Assembly: GCA_023399155.1 (NCBI GenBank)
Contig: JAEWQP010000028.1
Coordinates: 62,001-126,000 of the forward strand
Source of the DNA: Verrucomicrobiota bacterium
Lineage (GTDB): Bacteria > Verrucomicrobiota > Verrucomicrobiia > Opitutales > Opitutaceae
Direction of reading: 5' to 3'
DNA length: 64,000 bases
Of this stretch, positions 24,658 to 33,482 are shown piece by piece. A model generated the notes under the pieces. The model ran no database searches and had not been told where the DNA came from. It saw only the letters and a list, made by a program, of their open reading frames with translations. How positions within the stretch are numbered: position 1 is the first letter of the stretch; each line of letters starts with the position of its first letter. The translations under genes were made by a program, and so were the position numbers.

Positions 24658-25884
24658 TCAGACCAGCCACCACACCGCGAGCGAGAGGAACAGGACCTGG
24701 CAGGAGACCGTACAGATGTTGGTGAGGAGGATGCCGGCAGCGAGCGCGGGGTCCAGGCCGAGACGCCGAAGGAGCAGAGGCATCGCCACGCCAAGCGCGC
24801 AGCTGGAGGAGCAGCCGAGCACCATGCCGACCAGCACTGTTGCGGCAAAAAGCGGCGCGCGGGCGTTGCCCTGCCACGTCTCCTCGGCCCAGATCGCGAT
24901 GGCCGCGAGCAGTCCCACGATCGCCCCTCCGGCCGCGCCGATCATCACTTCCTTCACCAGGGTCGAGCGCGCGAGATCGCGCCGCCAGGTGCCGGCGGTG
25001 ATCCCGCGCAGGACGAGCGCCATCGTCTGGGCACCGCTGTTCCGGCCCTGCGTGGTGACCACGGTGAGGAAAACGGCGAGGATGATGAACTGTGCCAGCG
25101 TGTGCTTGAAGAACAGCATCACGAGCGCCGAGAGCAGCGACATGACTAGATTGACCAGCAGCCACGGCAGGCGCAGGCGCAGGCTGCGTCCAAACGAGGT
25201 TTCGGCCCGGTCGTTCGCAGCCACACCGACGAGCTTGCCCGCCTGGGCGGTGATGGTGATGACCTGATTCTCGAAAAGGACGTGCCCGCGCACGAGGCCG
25301 AGGGGCAGGCCATCCGGCGTGCAGACTGGATACACAGGAAAATGGCGCCCGACGACCGCGTGCATCGCGTCGAGCAGCGTCAGCTCCGGCGTGAGAAAGA
25401 ACGGCGGCCGGATCATAAACGCGGTCACCGGCGTGTCCGGAGTGGCCAGGAAGAGATCGCGCAGCACGACCACGCCCGTCAGCCGCCCGGAGTGGTCAAC
25501 CGCATACAGGTAGGTCAAGTCGGGCGACGCCACACGGCGCACCAGGTCGACGCCCTGCGCGGCCGTGGCCTCTTCGGGCACGACCCCCAACAGCGGACGC
25601 ATCAACGCGCCCACGGTGCCCTCGGCGGCGGGCGCCGGCGCTCCCCAGCGCTGCAGGAGGGCGGGGCCGGCCGCGGCTTCGATCGTCGTGCGGGTTTCGC
25701 CCGGCAGGGCCTCGAGCTCGCGCCGCGCCCAGGCGGGCGGCAGGGTGGCAAGCGCGTGTGCCACCCTGGCGGGGTCGTGGGCCGCAGCGTGGGCGGCGCG
25801 TTCCTCGGGCGGACTGATCGTGAAGGAGAACCGCAGCGCGGAGATTTCGGACAGGTCCTCGTGCAGGGAGGGGGCAACGCTCAT
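24658..25884 (-). CDS. mgtE: MgtE-family divalent-cation transporter, variant pore
   Basis: 408 residues: N-terminal helical MgtE domain (about 25-110), paired CBS domains (about 115-225) and a five-helix membrane domain (about 235-408). The signature in helix 2 is TTQGRNSGAQTMALVLRGI, close to the family GGNAGTQS-type motif. The last helix reads GILLTNICTVSCQVLF, where classical MgtE has the pore aspartate in the TTLTD stretch; here I align Thr at that place and find no Asp in the helix. Ion choice may therefore differ from Mg2+. I looked for an M-box riboswitch upstream and did not find one. Convergent with the TauE gene. Confidence 0.85.
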   Translation of the reverse strand: MSVAPSLHEDLSEISALRFSFTISPPEERAAHAAAHDPARVAHALATLPPAWARRELEALPGETRTTIEAAAGPALLQRWGAPAPAAEGTVGALMRPLLGVVPEEATAAQGVDLVRRVASPDLTYLYAVDHSGRLTGVVVLRDLFLATPDTPVTAFMIRPPFFLTPELTLLDAMHAVVGRHFPVYPVCTPDGLPLGLVRGHVLFENQVITITAQAGKLVGVAANDRAETSFGRSLRLRLPWLLVNLVMSLLSALVMLFFKHTLAQFIILAVFLTVVTTQGRNSGAQTMALVLRGITAGTWRRDLARSTLVKEVMIGAAGGAIVGLLAAIAIWAEETWQGNARAPLFAATVLVGMVLGCSSSCALGVAMPLLLRRLGLDPALAAGILLTNICTVSCQVLFLSLAVWWLV

Positions 25885-26067
25885 AGGCGGGTGAAACCTA
25901 AAAACCGCATGGGAACCACTTATCCAGCCGGATGTTCACCGACACACGCAGAATCTGGCCAGGTCGGTGAGTCGTTCGGACGAGGAACGGGCAGCATCCT
26001 TCCGCGGGGCGTTTGTGTTGCGCCGCGGGTCTTCACCGGTGGGTTTTTCGCTTCTGCGGGTCTGGCG

Positions 26068-26105
26068 CGCCGACGCATCGCCGCCCTGCGGCGTTCGCGT
26101 CGGCG
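26068..26105 (-). terminator. Long GC hairpin after the metallophosphatase
   Basis: Stem CGCCGACGC / GCGTCGGCG (9 bp) plus an inner CGCCGC / GCGGCG after a small internal loop. It lies 66 nt downstream of the metallophosphatase stop and within the 286-bp gap before mgtE. The minus-strand tail continues AGCGAAAAACCC, so it is not a classical T-tailed terminator. The remainder of the gap is unremarkable. Confidence 0.45.
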
Positions 26106-26170
26106 TCTGTGCAGCGACGCGGGCGTGGGCCACGGTACGCAACCGGGCCGATCCGCCACTGCGCGACCGG

Positions 26171-26998
26171 TCAGGCCATCACGGCGCCTTCGAGCGCGGG
26201 GAGCCTTTTCGTGCCGTCGGCGTCCTCGTCCGACTCGAACGGCACGCGTTCGCAGAACGTCCTGAAATCGATCAGCTCGAAGCGGCCGTCGTGGTGTTCC
26301 ACCAGGGCGGTGAGCGACTCCACCCAATCTCCGGAGTTGAGGTAATGGATGTCGTCGATCATGCGGATCTCCGGCGTGTGGATGTGGCCGCAGATCACGC
26401 CCTGGCATCCGCGCTGTCGTGCGAGGCCGGCGATGCGCTCCTCGAACTTTGAGATGTAGTTCACCGCGGACTTCACCCGGGCCTTGATCGCCTTGCTCAG
26501 GGAATAGTACTCCTTGCCGCGCCAGGCGCGGAACTGGTTGTAGGTGCGGTTGAGGCGAAGCAGGAGCTTGTAACCAAAATCGCCGAGGTGGGAGAGGATG
26601 ACGAAGTTCTTCGTGACCGAGTCGAACACGTCGCCATGCAGCACGAGGTAGCGTTGATGCACGCCCTCGTGGATGTGATCCTCGACGATATCCAGCCCGC
26701 CGAAGTGCAGTGGGAGGAAGCGCGCGAGCACGTCGTCGTGGTTGCCGCGGAGGTAGATCACGTGCGTATCGCGTTTTTCCAGCTTCTTGAGGACCAGCCG
26801 CACAAAGCGCGTGTGCTGCTTGGTCCAGCGCGTGCCACGGCGCAGCTGCCAGCCATCGATGATGTCGCCGTTGAGGATCAGTTTGTCCGACTGCGTGTGG
26901 CGCAGGAAATGGTTCACCTCGCGCGCTTTCGAGTTCGGCGTGCCGAGGTGCACGTCGGAAAGGATGATGGTGCGGTAGCTGAGGAGGTCTTTTTTCAT
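26171..26998 (-). CDS. LpxH-like calcineurin-fold metallophosphatase
   Basis: 275 residues with every metallophosphatase motif in order: LSDVHLG, GDIIDGW, GNHDD, HGDVFD and CGHIHTPE. These bind two metals. The closest characterised relatives are UDP-2,3-diacylglucosamine diphosphatases, which cut the pyrophosphate in lipid A synthesis; a lipid A role fits the kdtA gene elsewhere in the window but is not proven. ATG at 26996-26998; the frame is open to 27094 but the extra residues are Arg-rich and unlike the family. Divergent from miaA with 114 bp between. Confidence 0.85.
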   Translation of the reverse strand: MKKDLLSYRTIILSDVHLGTPNSKAREVNHFLRHTQSDKLILNGDIIDGWQLRRGTRWTKQHTRFVRLVLKKLEKRDTHVIYLRGNHDDVLARFLPLHFGGLDIVEDHIHEGVHQRYLVLHGDVFDSVTKNFVILSHLGDFGYKLLLRLNRTYNQFRAWRGKEYYSLSKAIKARVKSAVNYISKFEERIAGLARQRGCQGVICGHIHTPEIRMIDDIHYLNSGDWVESLTALVEHHDGRFELIDFRTFCERVPFESDEDADGTKRLPALEGAVMA

Positions 26999-27112
26999 GT
27001 GCGGGCGTCGCCCGTGCCGTGCAGAATAGGATCGCGCGCCGCCCCGGCGAGTGTGGATTTCAAGACGACCACCGATGTTGCCGATCTGTAACACAGAGGT
27101 GACGCGACGCTC

Positions 27113-28039
27113 ATGACAACTTCACCCATTCACGTGCTCACGGGCTGCACCGCCTGCGGGAAAACCGAGCTGGCCCTCGCCTGGGCCGAGCAACACGGGG
27201 CGGAGATCGTGTCGTGCGACTCGCTTTTGTTCTACCGGGGCATGGATATCGGCACCGCCAAACCGACCGCGGCCGAGCGCGCCCGCGTGCCCCATCACCT
27301 CATCGATATTCTCGAGGTGGAGGAACGCATCGACGTGAAGCGCTACGCCGAACTCGCGCGCGCGGCCGTGGCGGGGATCGAACGCCACGGGCGACCGGTG
27401 CTGGTCGTCGGCGGCAGCGGTTTCTACCTGCGCAGTTTCTTCGCGCCGGTGACCGACGACGTGGAGGTCGAGCCGGAGGTGCGTGCCGCCCTGGAGGCGA
27501 CACTCGCTTCCGACGGGCTTGAACCCCTTCTCGATCAGCTGCACGAGCTCAATCCCGACGGGCTGGGCGAACTCGATGTGCAGAATCCGCGCCGCGTGGT
27601 CCGCGCGCTGGAGCGTTGTCTCGCCTCGGGGGCCACGCTGGCCGAACTCGCCGCACGTTTCCAGGCGCAGGAGCGCCCCTTCGCCGACCGCGAGATCCGC
27701 ATCGTGGAGCTCGCGCGCGACCCCGATGACCTTCGTGCGCGCATCGGCGCGCGCGTGCATGCCATGCTCGCCGCCGGTCTGGTGGAGGAGGTTCGCACCC
27801 TGCGGGGCTGGGGCCTGGAGCAGAATCCCAGCGCGGCCGCGGCCATCGGCTACCGCGAGACGCTCGCCTGGCTCGACGAAGGCGGAGACCTGGCGGACCT
27901 TGAGGCGGCGATTGCCCAGAACACCTGGCAGCTCGCGCGCAAGCAACGCACGTGGTTTCGCACGCAGCTTCCGCCGCACAAGGTGATCACGCTCGCCCCG
28001 GCGGGGATGCCGGACGTTTCCGATCTTTTCGCGTCCTGA
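27113..28039 (+). CDS. miaA: tRNA dimethylallyltransferase
   Basis: Adds the dimethylallyl group to adenosine 37 of tRNAs reading UNN codons, using DMAPP. 308 residues, the usual length. Seen: the P-loop as GCTACGKTELALAWA (residues about 9-20), the catalytic-Asp region IVSCDSLLFYRGMDIGTAKP, HHLIDI, VVGGSGFYLRSF, and the C-terminal AAAIGYRE and KQRTWFR motifs. The ATG at 27113 gives a normal N-terminus. First gene of the translation-related run miaA-serS-tilS-ftsH. DMAPP comes from the MEP pathway, of which dxr and ispG are in this window. Confidence 0.96.
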   Translation: MTTSPIHVLTGCTACGKTELALAWAEQHGAEIVSCDSLLFYRGMDIGTAKPTAAERARVPHHLIDILEVEERIDVKRYAELARAAVAGIERHGRPVLVVGGSGFYLRSFFAPVTDDVEVEPEVRAALEATLASDGLEPLLDQLHELNPDGLGELDVQNPRRVVRALERCLASGATLAELAARFQAQERPFADREIRIVELARDPDDLRARIGARVHAMLAAGLVEEVRTLRGWGLEQNPSAAAAIGYRETLAWLDEGGDLADLEAAIAQNTWQLARKQRTWFRTQLPPHKVITLAPAGMPDVSDLFAS

Positions 28040-28047
28040 GCCCGCAC

Positions 28048-28100
28048 CGGCGAGGCGGCGTCTCCAGTTTGGACCCGACGCGGGCCCGACGGCCTCGCCG
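28048..28100. terminator. Inverted repeat between miaA and serS
   Basis: CGGCGAGGC (28048-28056) and GCCTCGCCG (28092-28100), a perfect 9-bp stem with a 35-nt loop, starting 9 nt after the miaA stop. No T-run; terminator or processing structure. Confidence 0.4.
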
Positions 28101-28183
28101 TTCACCGCAGGTCCGGGTTACGGCCTCCGGCCGCCGAGGATTTGTGTTTATTCCCGGGCCCCGGTGATTTGTCCTCTGCAACT

Positions 28184-29467
28184 ATGCTCGACACCAAGCT
28201 CCTTCGTGAAAACCCGGACCGCGTGCGCCAGGCCATCGCGGCCAAGGGCAGTGATTGCGACCTCGACGCCGTGATCGCCGCCGACGCGGCGTGGCGGCTG
28301 AAGGTGGCGGAGGTGGAGACTCAGCGCGCGCGCCAGAAGGCGGCCAACGCCGAGATGGCCAAGCTTCCAAAAGGCACGCCGGAATTCATGGCCAAAGTCC
28401 TGGAGATGAAGGCGGTGTCCGCGCAGGTGAAGGAGGGCGAGGCCGCGCTGGGTGAACTGGAGGATCGCTTCAAGAAACTCCTGCTGACGGTTCCCAACAT
28501 CCCGCACGAGTCGGTGCCCGTCGCGCCGGATCCGTCGGGCAACGTCACGGCCGCGACGTGGGGCTTCGCCGAGGGCGCACCCGGCCCCAAGGCCCCGCAT
28601 CAGGTTCCCCACTACGAGATCCCGTGGTTTTCGCAGATCGTGGATTTCGCGCGCGGCGTGAAGGTGACGGGCGCGGGCTTCCCCTTCTATGTCGGCGACG
28701 GCGCCCGCCTCGTGCGCGCGCTGCTGCAGTTCTTCCTCGATGAGGCGGGGAGGGCCGGCTACGTCGAGGTTGCACCACCCGTCTTTGTCAACGCCGCCAG
28801 TGCCACGGCCACGGGCCAGCTGCCCGACAAGGAGGGCCAGATGTATCAGACGGTCGAGGACTCGTTCTACGCCGTCCCCACCGCGGAGGTGCCGCTGACC
28901 AATTTCTTCCGCGACGAGATCCTCGACGCCAGGAGCCTGCCGATCCGCCGCTGCGCCTACACGCCCTGCTTCCGCCGCGAGGCAGGCAGCTACGGCAAGG
29001 ATGTGCGCGGCCTCAACCGCCTGCACCAGTTTGACAAGGTCGAGCTGGTCAAGTGGGTGCATCCATCGAGCAGCTACGAGGAGCTGGAAAAGCTTCGTGC
29101 CGACGCGGAGCGGCTTTTGCAGAAACTTGAGCTGCCGTACCGGGTATTGCTCATGTGCACGGGCGACCTGGGTTTCACGCAGACGAAGAAGTACGACCTC
29201 GAGGTGTGGGCGGCGGGCCAGCAACGCTGGCTCGAGGTCTCGAGCTGCTCGAACTTCGAGGCCTTCCAGGCGCGCCGTGCGCAGATCCGCTTCCGCGATC
29301 CGGAGACAAACAAGGTGGAGCCGGTCCACACGCTCAACGGCTCGGGCCTGGCAATCCCCCGCGTGCTTGCAGCGCTCCTCGAGAACAACCTTCAGCCCGA
29401 CGGCTCGATCCGGGTGCCGGAGGTGTTGCGTCCCTGGTTCGGCAAGGATTCCTTCGGCGGCGTGTGA
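28184..29467 (+). CDS. serS: Seryl-tRNA synthetase
   Basis: Charges tRNA-Ser. 427 residues. N-terminal antiparallel coiled-coil arm (about 1-115, MLDTKLLRENPDRVRQ ... KVLEMKAVSAQVKEGE) and class II catalytic core with motif 2 (CAYTPCFRREAGSYGKDVRG) and motif 3 (HTLNGSGLAIPRVLAALLE); also LPTAEV-like VPTAEVPLTNF. The ATG at 28184 is the family start. Its stop overlaps the probable GTG start of tilS (GTGA). Confidence 0.97.
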   Translation: MLDTKLLRENPDRVRQAIAAKGSDCDLDAVIAADAAWRLKVAEVETQRARQKAANAEMAKLPKGTPEFMAKVLEMKAVSAQVKEGEAALGELEDRFKKLLLTVPNIPHESVPVAPDPSGNVTAATWGFAEGAPGPKAPHQVPHYEIPWFSQIVDFARGVKVTGAGFPFYVGDGARLVRALLQFFLDEAGRAGYVEVAPPVFVNAASATATGQLPDKEGQMYQTVEDSFYAVPTAEVPLTNFFRDEILDARSLPIRRCAYTPCFRREAGSYGKDVRGLNRLHQFDKVELVKWVHPSSSYEELEKLRADAERLLQKLELPYRVLLMCTGDLGFTQTKKYDLEVWAAGQQRWLEVSSCSNFEAFQARRAQIRFRDPETNKVEPVHTLNGSGLAIPRVLAALLENNLQPDGSIRVPEVLRPWFGKDSFGGV

Positions 29468-31059
29468 CCGCGAAGCGGCAGCCCACCACTGTCGGGCCAG
29501 GGTCCGCCACCACCGGCAGGGCGGTTCCCGTGGTCGCTCCGCTCCGCGCCGCCCCCTCGAAGGCCGGTGCCTCCGGCGCCTCCCCGTCGGGCCCCTGGCC
29601 GCGCCGCGCCGCAGCTCTGGCGCGACTGCTTTCCGTCGGACAGCTTCATCCCGGAGCGCTCGCCGGCATCCGGAGTGCCGCCGCCGCGGGTGAACCGGTC
29701 GCGATCGCCTGCTCGGGAGGCGCGGATTCCGTGGCCTTGGTCGCCACACTCTGGGTACACGTGCCGGAGATGCGCGGCCGCTGGCTGATCCTGCATTTCG
29801 ATCATGCACTGCGCGGCCGGGCCGCCGCGGCCGACGCGCGCTTCGTATCCGCGATCGCCCGCGGTCTGGGTGAACGCTGCGTGGTCGGGCGCAGGAGCCG
29901 CGCGGCGTCAGATGGGCCGGCCGGCCGCGGCAAACGCGTCTCGGAGGCGGCCGCCCGCGAGGCGCGGTTCGCTTTTTTCGCGCATGCCATGGTGGCCGGC
30001 GGCGCCCGCACGCTGGCGCTGGGCCATCAGGCCGACGACGTGATGGAGACGATGCTCATGCGCATGGCGCGCGGAAGCGGCGCGGGTGGCCTGGCCGCAC
30101 CCCGGGCGGTCCACCGGCGCAGCGATGGCACGGTGCGTCTGCGGCCGCTTCTGGGTCTCACGGGAGCCGAGATCCGTGCCGCGCTCCGGGCGGCGCGGGT
30201 TCCCTGGCGCGAGGATGCCTCCAACCACGGCGACGTCTTCTTGCGCAACCGGGTTCGCCAGCGGGTCGCGCCAGCCCTGCGCGACGCCGTCGGGCCGGGC
30301 GTGGTCGGCGGGTTTCTCGCCAGTCGCGAAGCGCTGGAGGACGACGAGATCGCGTTGGAGGCCTGGTTGGGTGAACTCGCCGGCCCGTGCGACGCGCGGC
30401 GTTGGGCGGCACTGGCGGACCGTCCGCGCGCGCTTGCCCGGCGTGCGGTGCAGGCATGGGTGCACGCCACGGGTGTGGGCGACTCCCTGAGCCGCCCCGC
30501 AGCCGAAGCGATTGTGGCCGCCGTCGCCTCCGGCCATCCGATCCGCGTCAGTGCGGGGCCGGCACGGTTCATCGTTTTCGACGGGGTCGACCTTCGGCTT
30601 GATCGGACGCCGATGCGCTCGGATTCGCCCGGATGGGGGTCGGGAGCGATCCTGGCTGTGGGCGGCACGCTGGCCGGACCAGACGGCGCGGCCTTGGTGG
30701 CCCGGCGGAGGCGGCTTACCGCGCGACTGCGAGGCGAAATCCTTTCCGGCCAGTTCTCGCCCCAGCGAGTCGTGTTTCTCGCCACCCAGGCGTCCGCCTT
30801 CCACGTTCGGCAACGCAGGGCAGGGGACCGCTACCGGCCGCTGGGCGGACCGGGCCGGTCCAGCGTGCAGGACCTGATGGTCAACCGGAAGATCCCGCGC
30901 GGCTGGCGCGACCGGTTGCCGGTGGTCTGCGATGCGACCGGGAGCCTCTTGTGGGTGCCGGGATTGCCACCTGCACATGAAATGGCCGTTCAGCATGGAA
31001 CGAACGGCGTCGTTCAATTGACTTATATTCCGCCGGGGGCAATCGTCCCCACTCCCTAA
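29464..31059 (+). CDS. tilS: tRNA(Ile)-lysidine synthase
   Basis: Makes lysidine at C34 of tRNA-Ile2 so that it reads AUA; an N-type ATP pyrophosphatase. Seen: P-loop motif ACSGGADSVALVATLW, the HFDHALRG motif, LALGHQADDVMETMLMRMARG, RPLLGLTGAEIRAAL and WREDASN, then a C-terminal domain with DRYRPLGGPGRSSVQDLMVN and RDRLPVVCDATGSLLWVPG. The start is uncertain. GTG at 29464 overlaps the serS stop and gives 531 residues, with about 80 residues of low-complexity sequence before the P-loop, longer than usual; a GTG at 29530 is an alternative. The 3' end lies 28 nt before ftsH. Confidence 0.93.
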   Translation: MTAKRQPTTVGPGSATTGRAVPVVAPLRAAPSKAGASGASPSGPWPRRAAALARLLSVGQLHPGALAGIRSAAAAGEPVAIACSGGADSVALVATLWVHVPEMRGRWLILHFDHALRGRAAAADARFVSAIARGLGERCVVGRRSRAASDGPAGRGKRVSEAAAREARFAFFAHAMVAGGARTLALGHQADDVMETMLMRMARGSGAGGLAAPRAVHRRSDGTVRLRPLLGLTGAEIRAALRAARVPWREDASNHGDVFLRNRVRQRVAPALRDAVGPGVVGGFLASREALEDDEIALEAWLGELAGPCDARRWAALADRPRALARRAVQAWVHATGVGDSLSRPAAEAIVAAVASGHPIRVSAGPARFIVFDGVDLRLDRTPMRSDSPGWGSGAILAVGGTLAGPDGAALVARRRRLTARLRGEILSGQFSPQRVVFLATQASAFHVRQRRAGDRYRPLGGPGRSSVQDLMVNRKIPRGWRDRLPVVCDATGSLLWVPGLPPAHEMAVQHGTNGVVQLTYIPPGAIVPTP

Positions 31060-31087
31060 AAAGATCGCCACTTTCCGCTCTAAAACC

Positions 31088-33100
31088 ATGTCCGAGCCCG
31101 ACAAGCGCAAGAAGCGCGTGCCCCTGAAGAGTCCGAATCCGGAGAAGATGCAGCCCAAGTTGCTGCTTATCTGGCTCGGTATCATCGTCGTCATCGCGTC
31201 GTTGTGGATGTACAAGCCCGATCAGGACGGGGCACCCAAGGAGGTGCGCATGCACCAGGTGATCACGGCAGCCCAGGAGGGCCGGGTGGTCGAGGCCGTG
31301 ATCAAGTTCGACCCGACCGGGGGCCCGGATTGGGCGATCGTGGCGGGCAAGATGAACGTGCCCGACGGCGCCTCCGGCATGGAGGAGGCGAAGTTCCGCG
31401 CCGAGGGCAACCTCACGCCGGACAGCTTCGACCTCCTGCGCAACACCGGCCTGTTCAAGGAGGAGCGCGCCGGGAGCGTCTGGCAGTCGTATTTTCTGCC
31501 GTTCCTGCCGTTTCTTCTGCTTATCGCGCTGGTCTATTTCCTCTTCGTTCGCCAGATCCGCCAGGCCGGGCGCGGCGCGCTCAACTTCGGCAAGAGCCGG
31601 GCCAAGATGCTGCAGCGCGACCGCGATCGGGTGACATTTGCCGACGTCGCCGGATGCGACGAGGCCAAGGAGGAGGTCCAGGAGATCATCGAGTTCCTGA
31701 AAGACCCGAAGAAGTTCCAGAAGGTCGGCGGCCGCATCCCGAAGGGCATCCTCATGGTCGGACCTCCGGGCACGGGCAAAACGCTGCTGGCCAAGGCGAT
31801 TGCGGGCGAGGCGGACGTGCCGTTCTTCTCCATCAGCGGTTCCGACTTCGTGGAAATGTTCGTCGGCGTCGGTGCGAGCCGCGTGCGCGACATGTTTGAG
31901 CAGGGCCGCAAGAATGCGCCGTGCCTCGTCTTCATCGACGAAATCGATGCCGTGGGCCGCCAGCGCGGCGCCGGTCTCGGCGGCGGTAACGACGAGCGCG
32001 AGCAGACGCTCAATTCCCTGCTCGTCGAGATGGACGGCTTCGACACCACCGAGGGCCTGATCATCATCGCCGCGACCAATCGGCCGGACGTTCTCGACCA
32101 GGCGCTCCTGCGGCCGGGCCGCTTCGACCGCCAGGTTTACGTTGATCTTCCCGACATCATCGGCCGCGAGCAGATCCTGCGCGTGCACGCGCGCAAGATC
32201 CCGCTTTCCGAGGACGTCGACCTCGCCGTGCTCGCGCGCGGCACGCCGGGACTTTCCGGCGCCGACCTCGCGAATCTCCTCAACGAGTCCGCGCTCCTCG
32301 CCGCCCGCCGAAACAAGAAGAAGGTGGAGATGATCGACGTGGAGGATGCCCGCGAAAAGGTGCTCTTTGGCCGCGAGCGTCGCCGGGTGATGGACGACAA
32401 GGAAAAGCTCGGTACCGCCTGGCACGAAGCCGGCCACGCCGTCGTGCAGGCCGTGCTCGATGACGGCACGATCCCCGTCCACAAGGTCACGATCATCCCG
32501 CGCGGACGCAGCCTGGGGAGCACGTCCTACATTCCCACCAAGGACATTCTTTCACAGAGCCAGAGCATGCTCCTGGCCCGCATCGCCTCGATCATGGGCG
32601 GGCGCATCGCCGAGAAGATGTTCACCAACGACATCAGCAACGGCGCCCACAGCGACATCAAGCAGGCGACCCAGATCGCCCGCGCGATGGTCTGCGAATA
32701 CGGCATGAGCGCCCTGGGGCCGATCTCGTATGGAGAAAATGAGGACACCGTCTTCCTGGGGCGCGAGATCACGCGGTCCAAGCACCTGAGCGAAGACACC
32801 GCGCGCAAGATCGATGCGGAGATTTCCCGGATCATCACCGAGCAGTTCGCGCGCGCCGAGGAGATCCTCCTGGCCCGCAAGGATGCCCTCGAGAAGATCG
32901 CCGCCGCCCTGCTCGAGCACGAGACCCTCGACGGCAGGCACGTGATGGAGATCCTCGAACACGGTGAGATCCGCTCACCTGTGGCCAAGGTCGAACTCGG
33001 CAAGCCCGAGACCGTCCGCGAACGCAAGGCCCGCGAGGAACAGATCCGCAAGGGCAGGGAACTCCCTCCTCCCGCCCACCCGACCGGCGCCCCAGCCTGA
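31088..33100 (+). CDS. ftsH: ATP-dependent zinc metalloprotease FtsH
   Basis: Membrane-bound AAA+ protease that removes misfolded membrane and regulatory proteins. 670 residues. Seen: N-terminal membrane helix (about 20-37, PKLLLIWLGIIVVIASLW), a periplasmic domain, a second helix (about 136-155, YFLPFLPFLLLIALVYFLF), Walker A GPPGTGKT (from residue 225), Walker B CLVFIDEIDAVG, second region of homology ATNRPDVLDQALLRPGRFDR, and the zinc motif HEAGH (446-450). The C-terminal Pro/Arg/Lys tail is low complexity. The leader is pyrimidine-rich, no Shine-Dalgarno. A TTGACT then TATATT stretch at 31017-31029 inside tilS could hold a promoter, but the spacing is poor. Confidence 0.97.
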   Translation: MSEPDKRKKRVPLKSPNPEKMQPKLLLIWLGIIVVIASLWMYKPDQDGAPKEVRMHQVITAAQEGRVVEAVIKFDPTGGPDWAIVAGKMNVPDGASGMEEAKFRAEGNLTPDSFDLLRNTGLFKEERAGSVWQSYFLPFLPFLLLIALVYFLFVRQIRQAGRGALNFGKSRAKMLQRDRDRVTFADVAGCDEAKEEVQEIIEFLKDPKKFQKVGGRIPKGILMVGPPGTGKTLLAKAIAGEADVPFFSISGSDFVEMFVGVGASRVRDMFEQGRKNAPCLVFIDEIDAVGRQRGAGLGGGNDEREQTLNSLLVEMDGFDTTEGLIIIAATNRPDVLDQALLRPGRFDRQVYVDLPDIIGREQILRVHARKIPLSEDVDLAVLARGTPGLSGADLANLLNESALLAARRNKKKVEMIDVEDAREKVLFGRERRRVMDDKEKLGTAWHEAGHAVVQAVLDDGTIPVHKVTIIPRGRSLGSTSYIPTKDILSQSQSMLLARIASIMGGRIAEKMFTNDISNGAHSDIKQATQIARAMVCEYGMSALGPISYGENEDTVFLGREITRSKHLSEDTARKIDAEISRIITEQFARAEEILLARKDALEKIAAALLEHETLDGRHVMEILEHGEIRSPVAKVELGKPETVRERKAREEQIRKGRELPPPAHPTGAPA

Positions 33101-33482
33101 GTTAGGCGGAGGAAGGAAGAAGATCGACGGCCGGACAACCCACGTCCGTCTCCCTGTCCGCACTCTTTCTCTTTCTCTTTCCTCTCCTGCCTCCTCCCGC
33201 ACGCGCTCATCAAAGAGAGTTGGACCCAGAACGGAACCGATCCCGGAGGATCGAGCGATTCAGACAAGGCGTAGCCCCGCGCGATGATGGATCTCCGAGG
33301 CATCGGGCCGGGCTTCGCTTGTTTCTGCAAAGACCGCCCCCTGAACTCCCTGATCGGTCTCTGCCTGCCAGGACGAAGCCTTGGCGAACACGGGTGGCCG
33401 CTGTGACGCGAGTCCAGTGAGGAAATCAGACGGACGGAGCCCGGCGCGGCGATCGCGGGCCCGGAGATCGCGCGGGAGAACC
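33101..33482. other. Intergenic region with a CTTTCT hexamer tract
   Basis: 382 bases between the convergent ftsH and GH88 genes. At 33161-33199 is a pyrimidine tract of CTCTTT hexamers then CCTCTCCTGCC, the same unit as at 53281 and 60398. Its complementary arm is missing or reduced to AAAGAGAG (33213-33220). No gene or clear terminator seen in the remainder. Confidence 0.55.

Noticed and set aside
25885..26170. Possible M-box (Mg2+) riboswitch before the mgtE-like gene
   Set aside because: Looked for the conserved M-box core on the minus strand and did not see it; only a GC hairpin that fits the end of the upstream gene.
31017..31047. Promoter for ftsH inside tilS
   Set aside because: TTGACT and TATATT occur but are too close together for a sigma-70 promoter; kept only as a remark in the ftsH entry.
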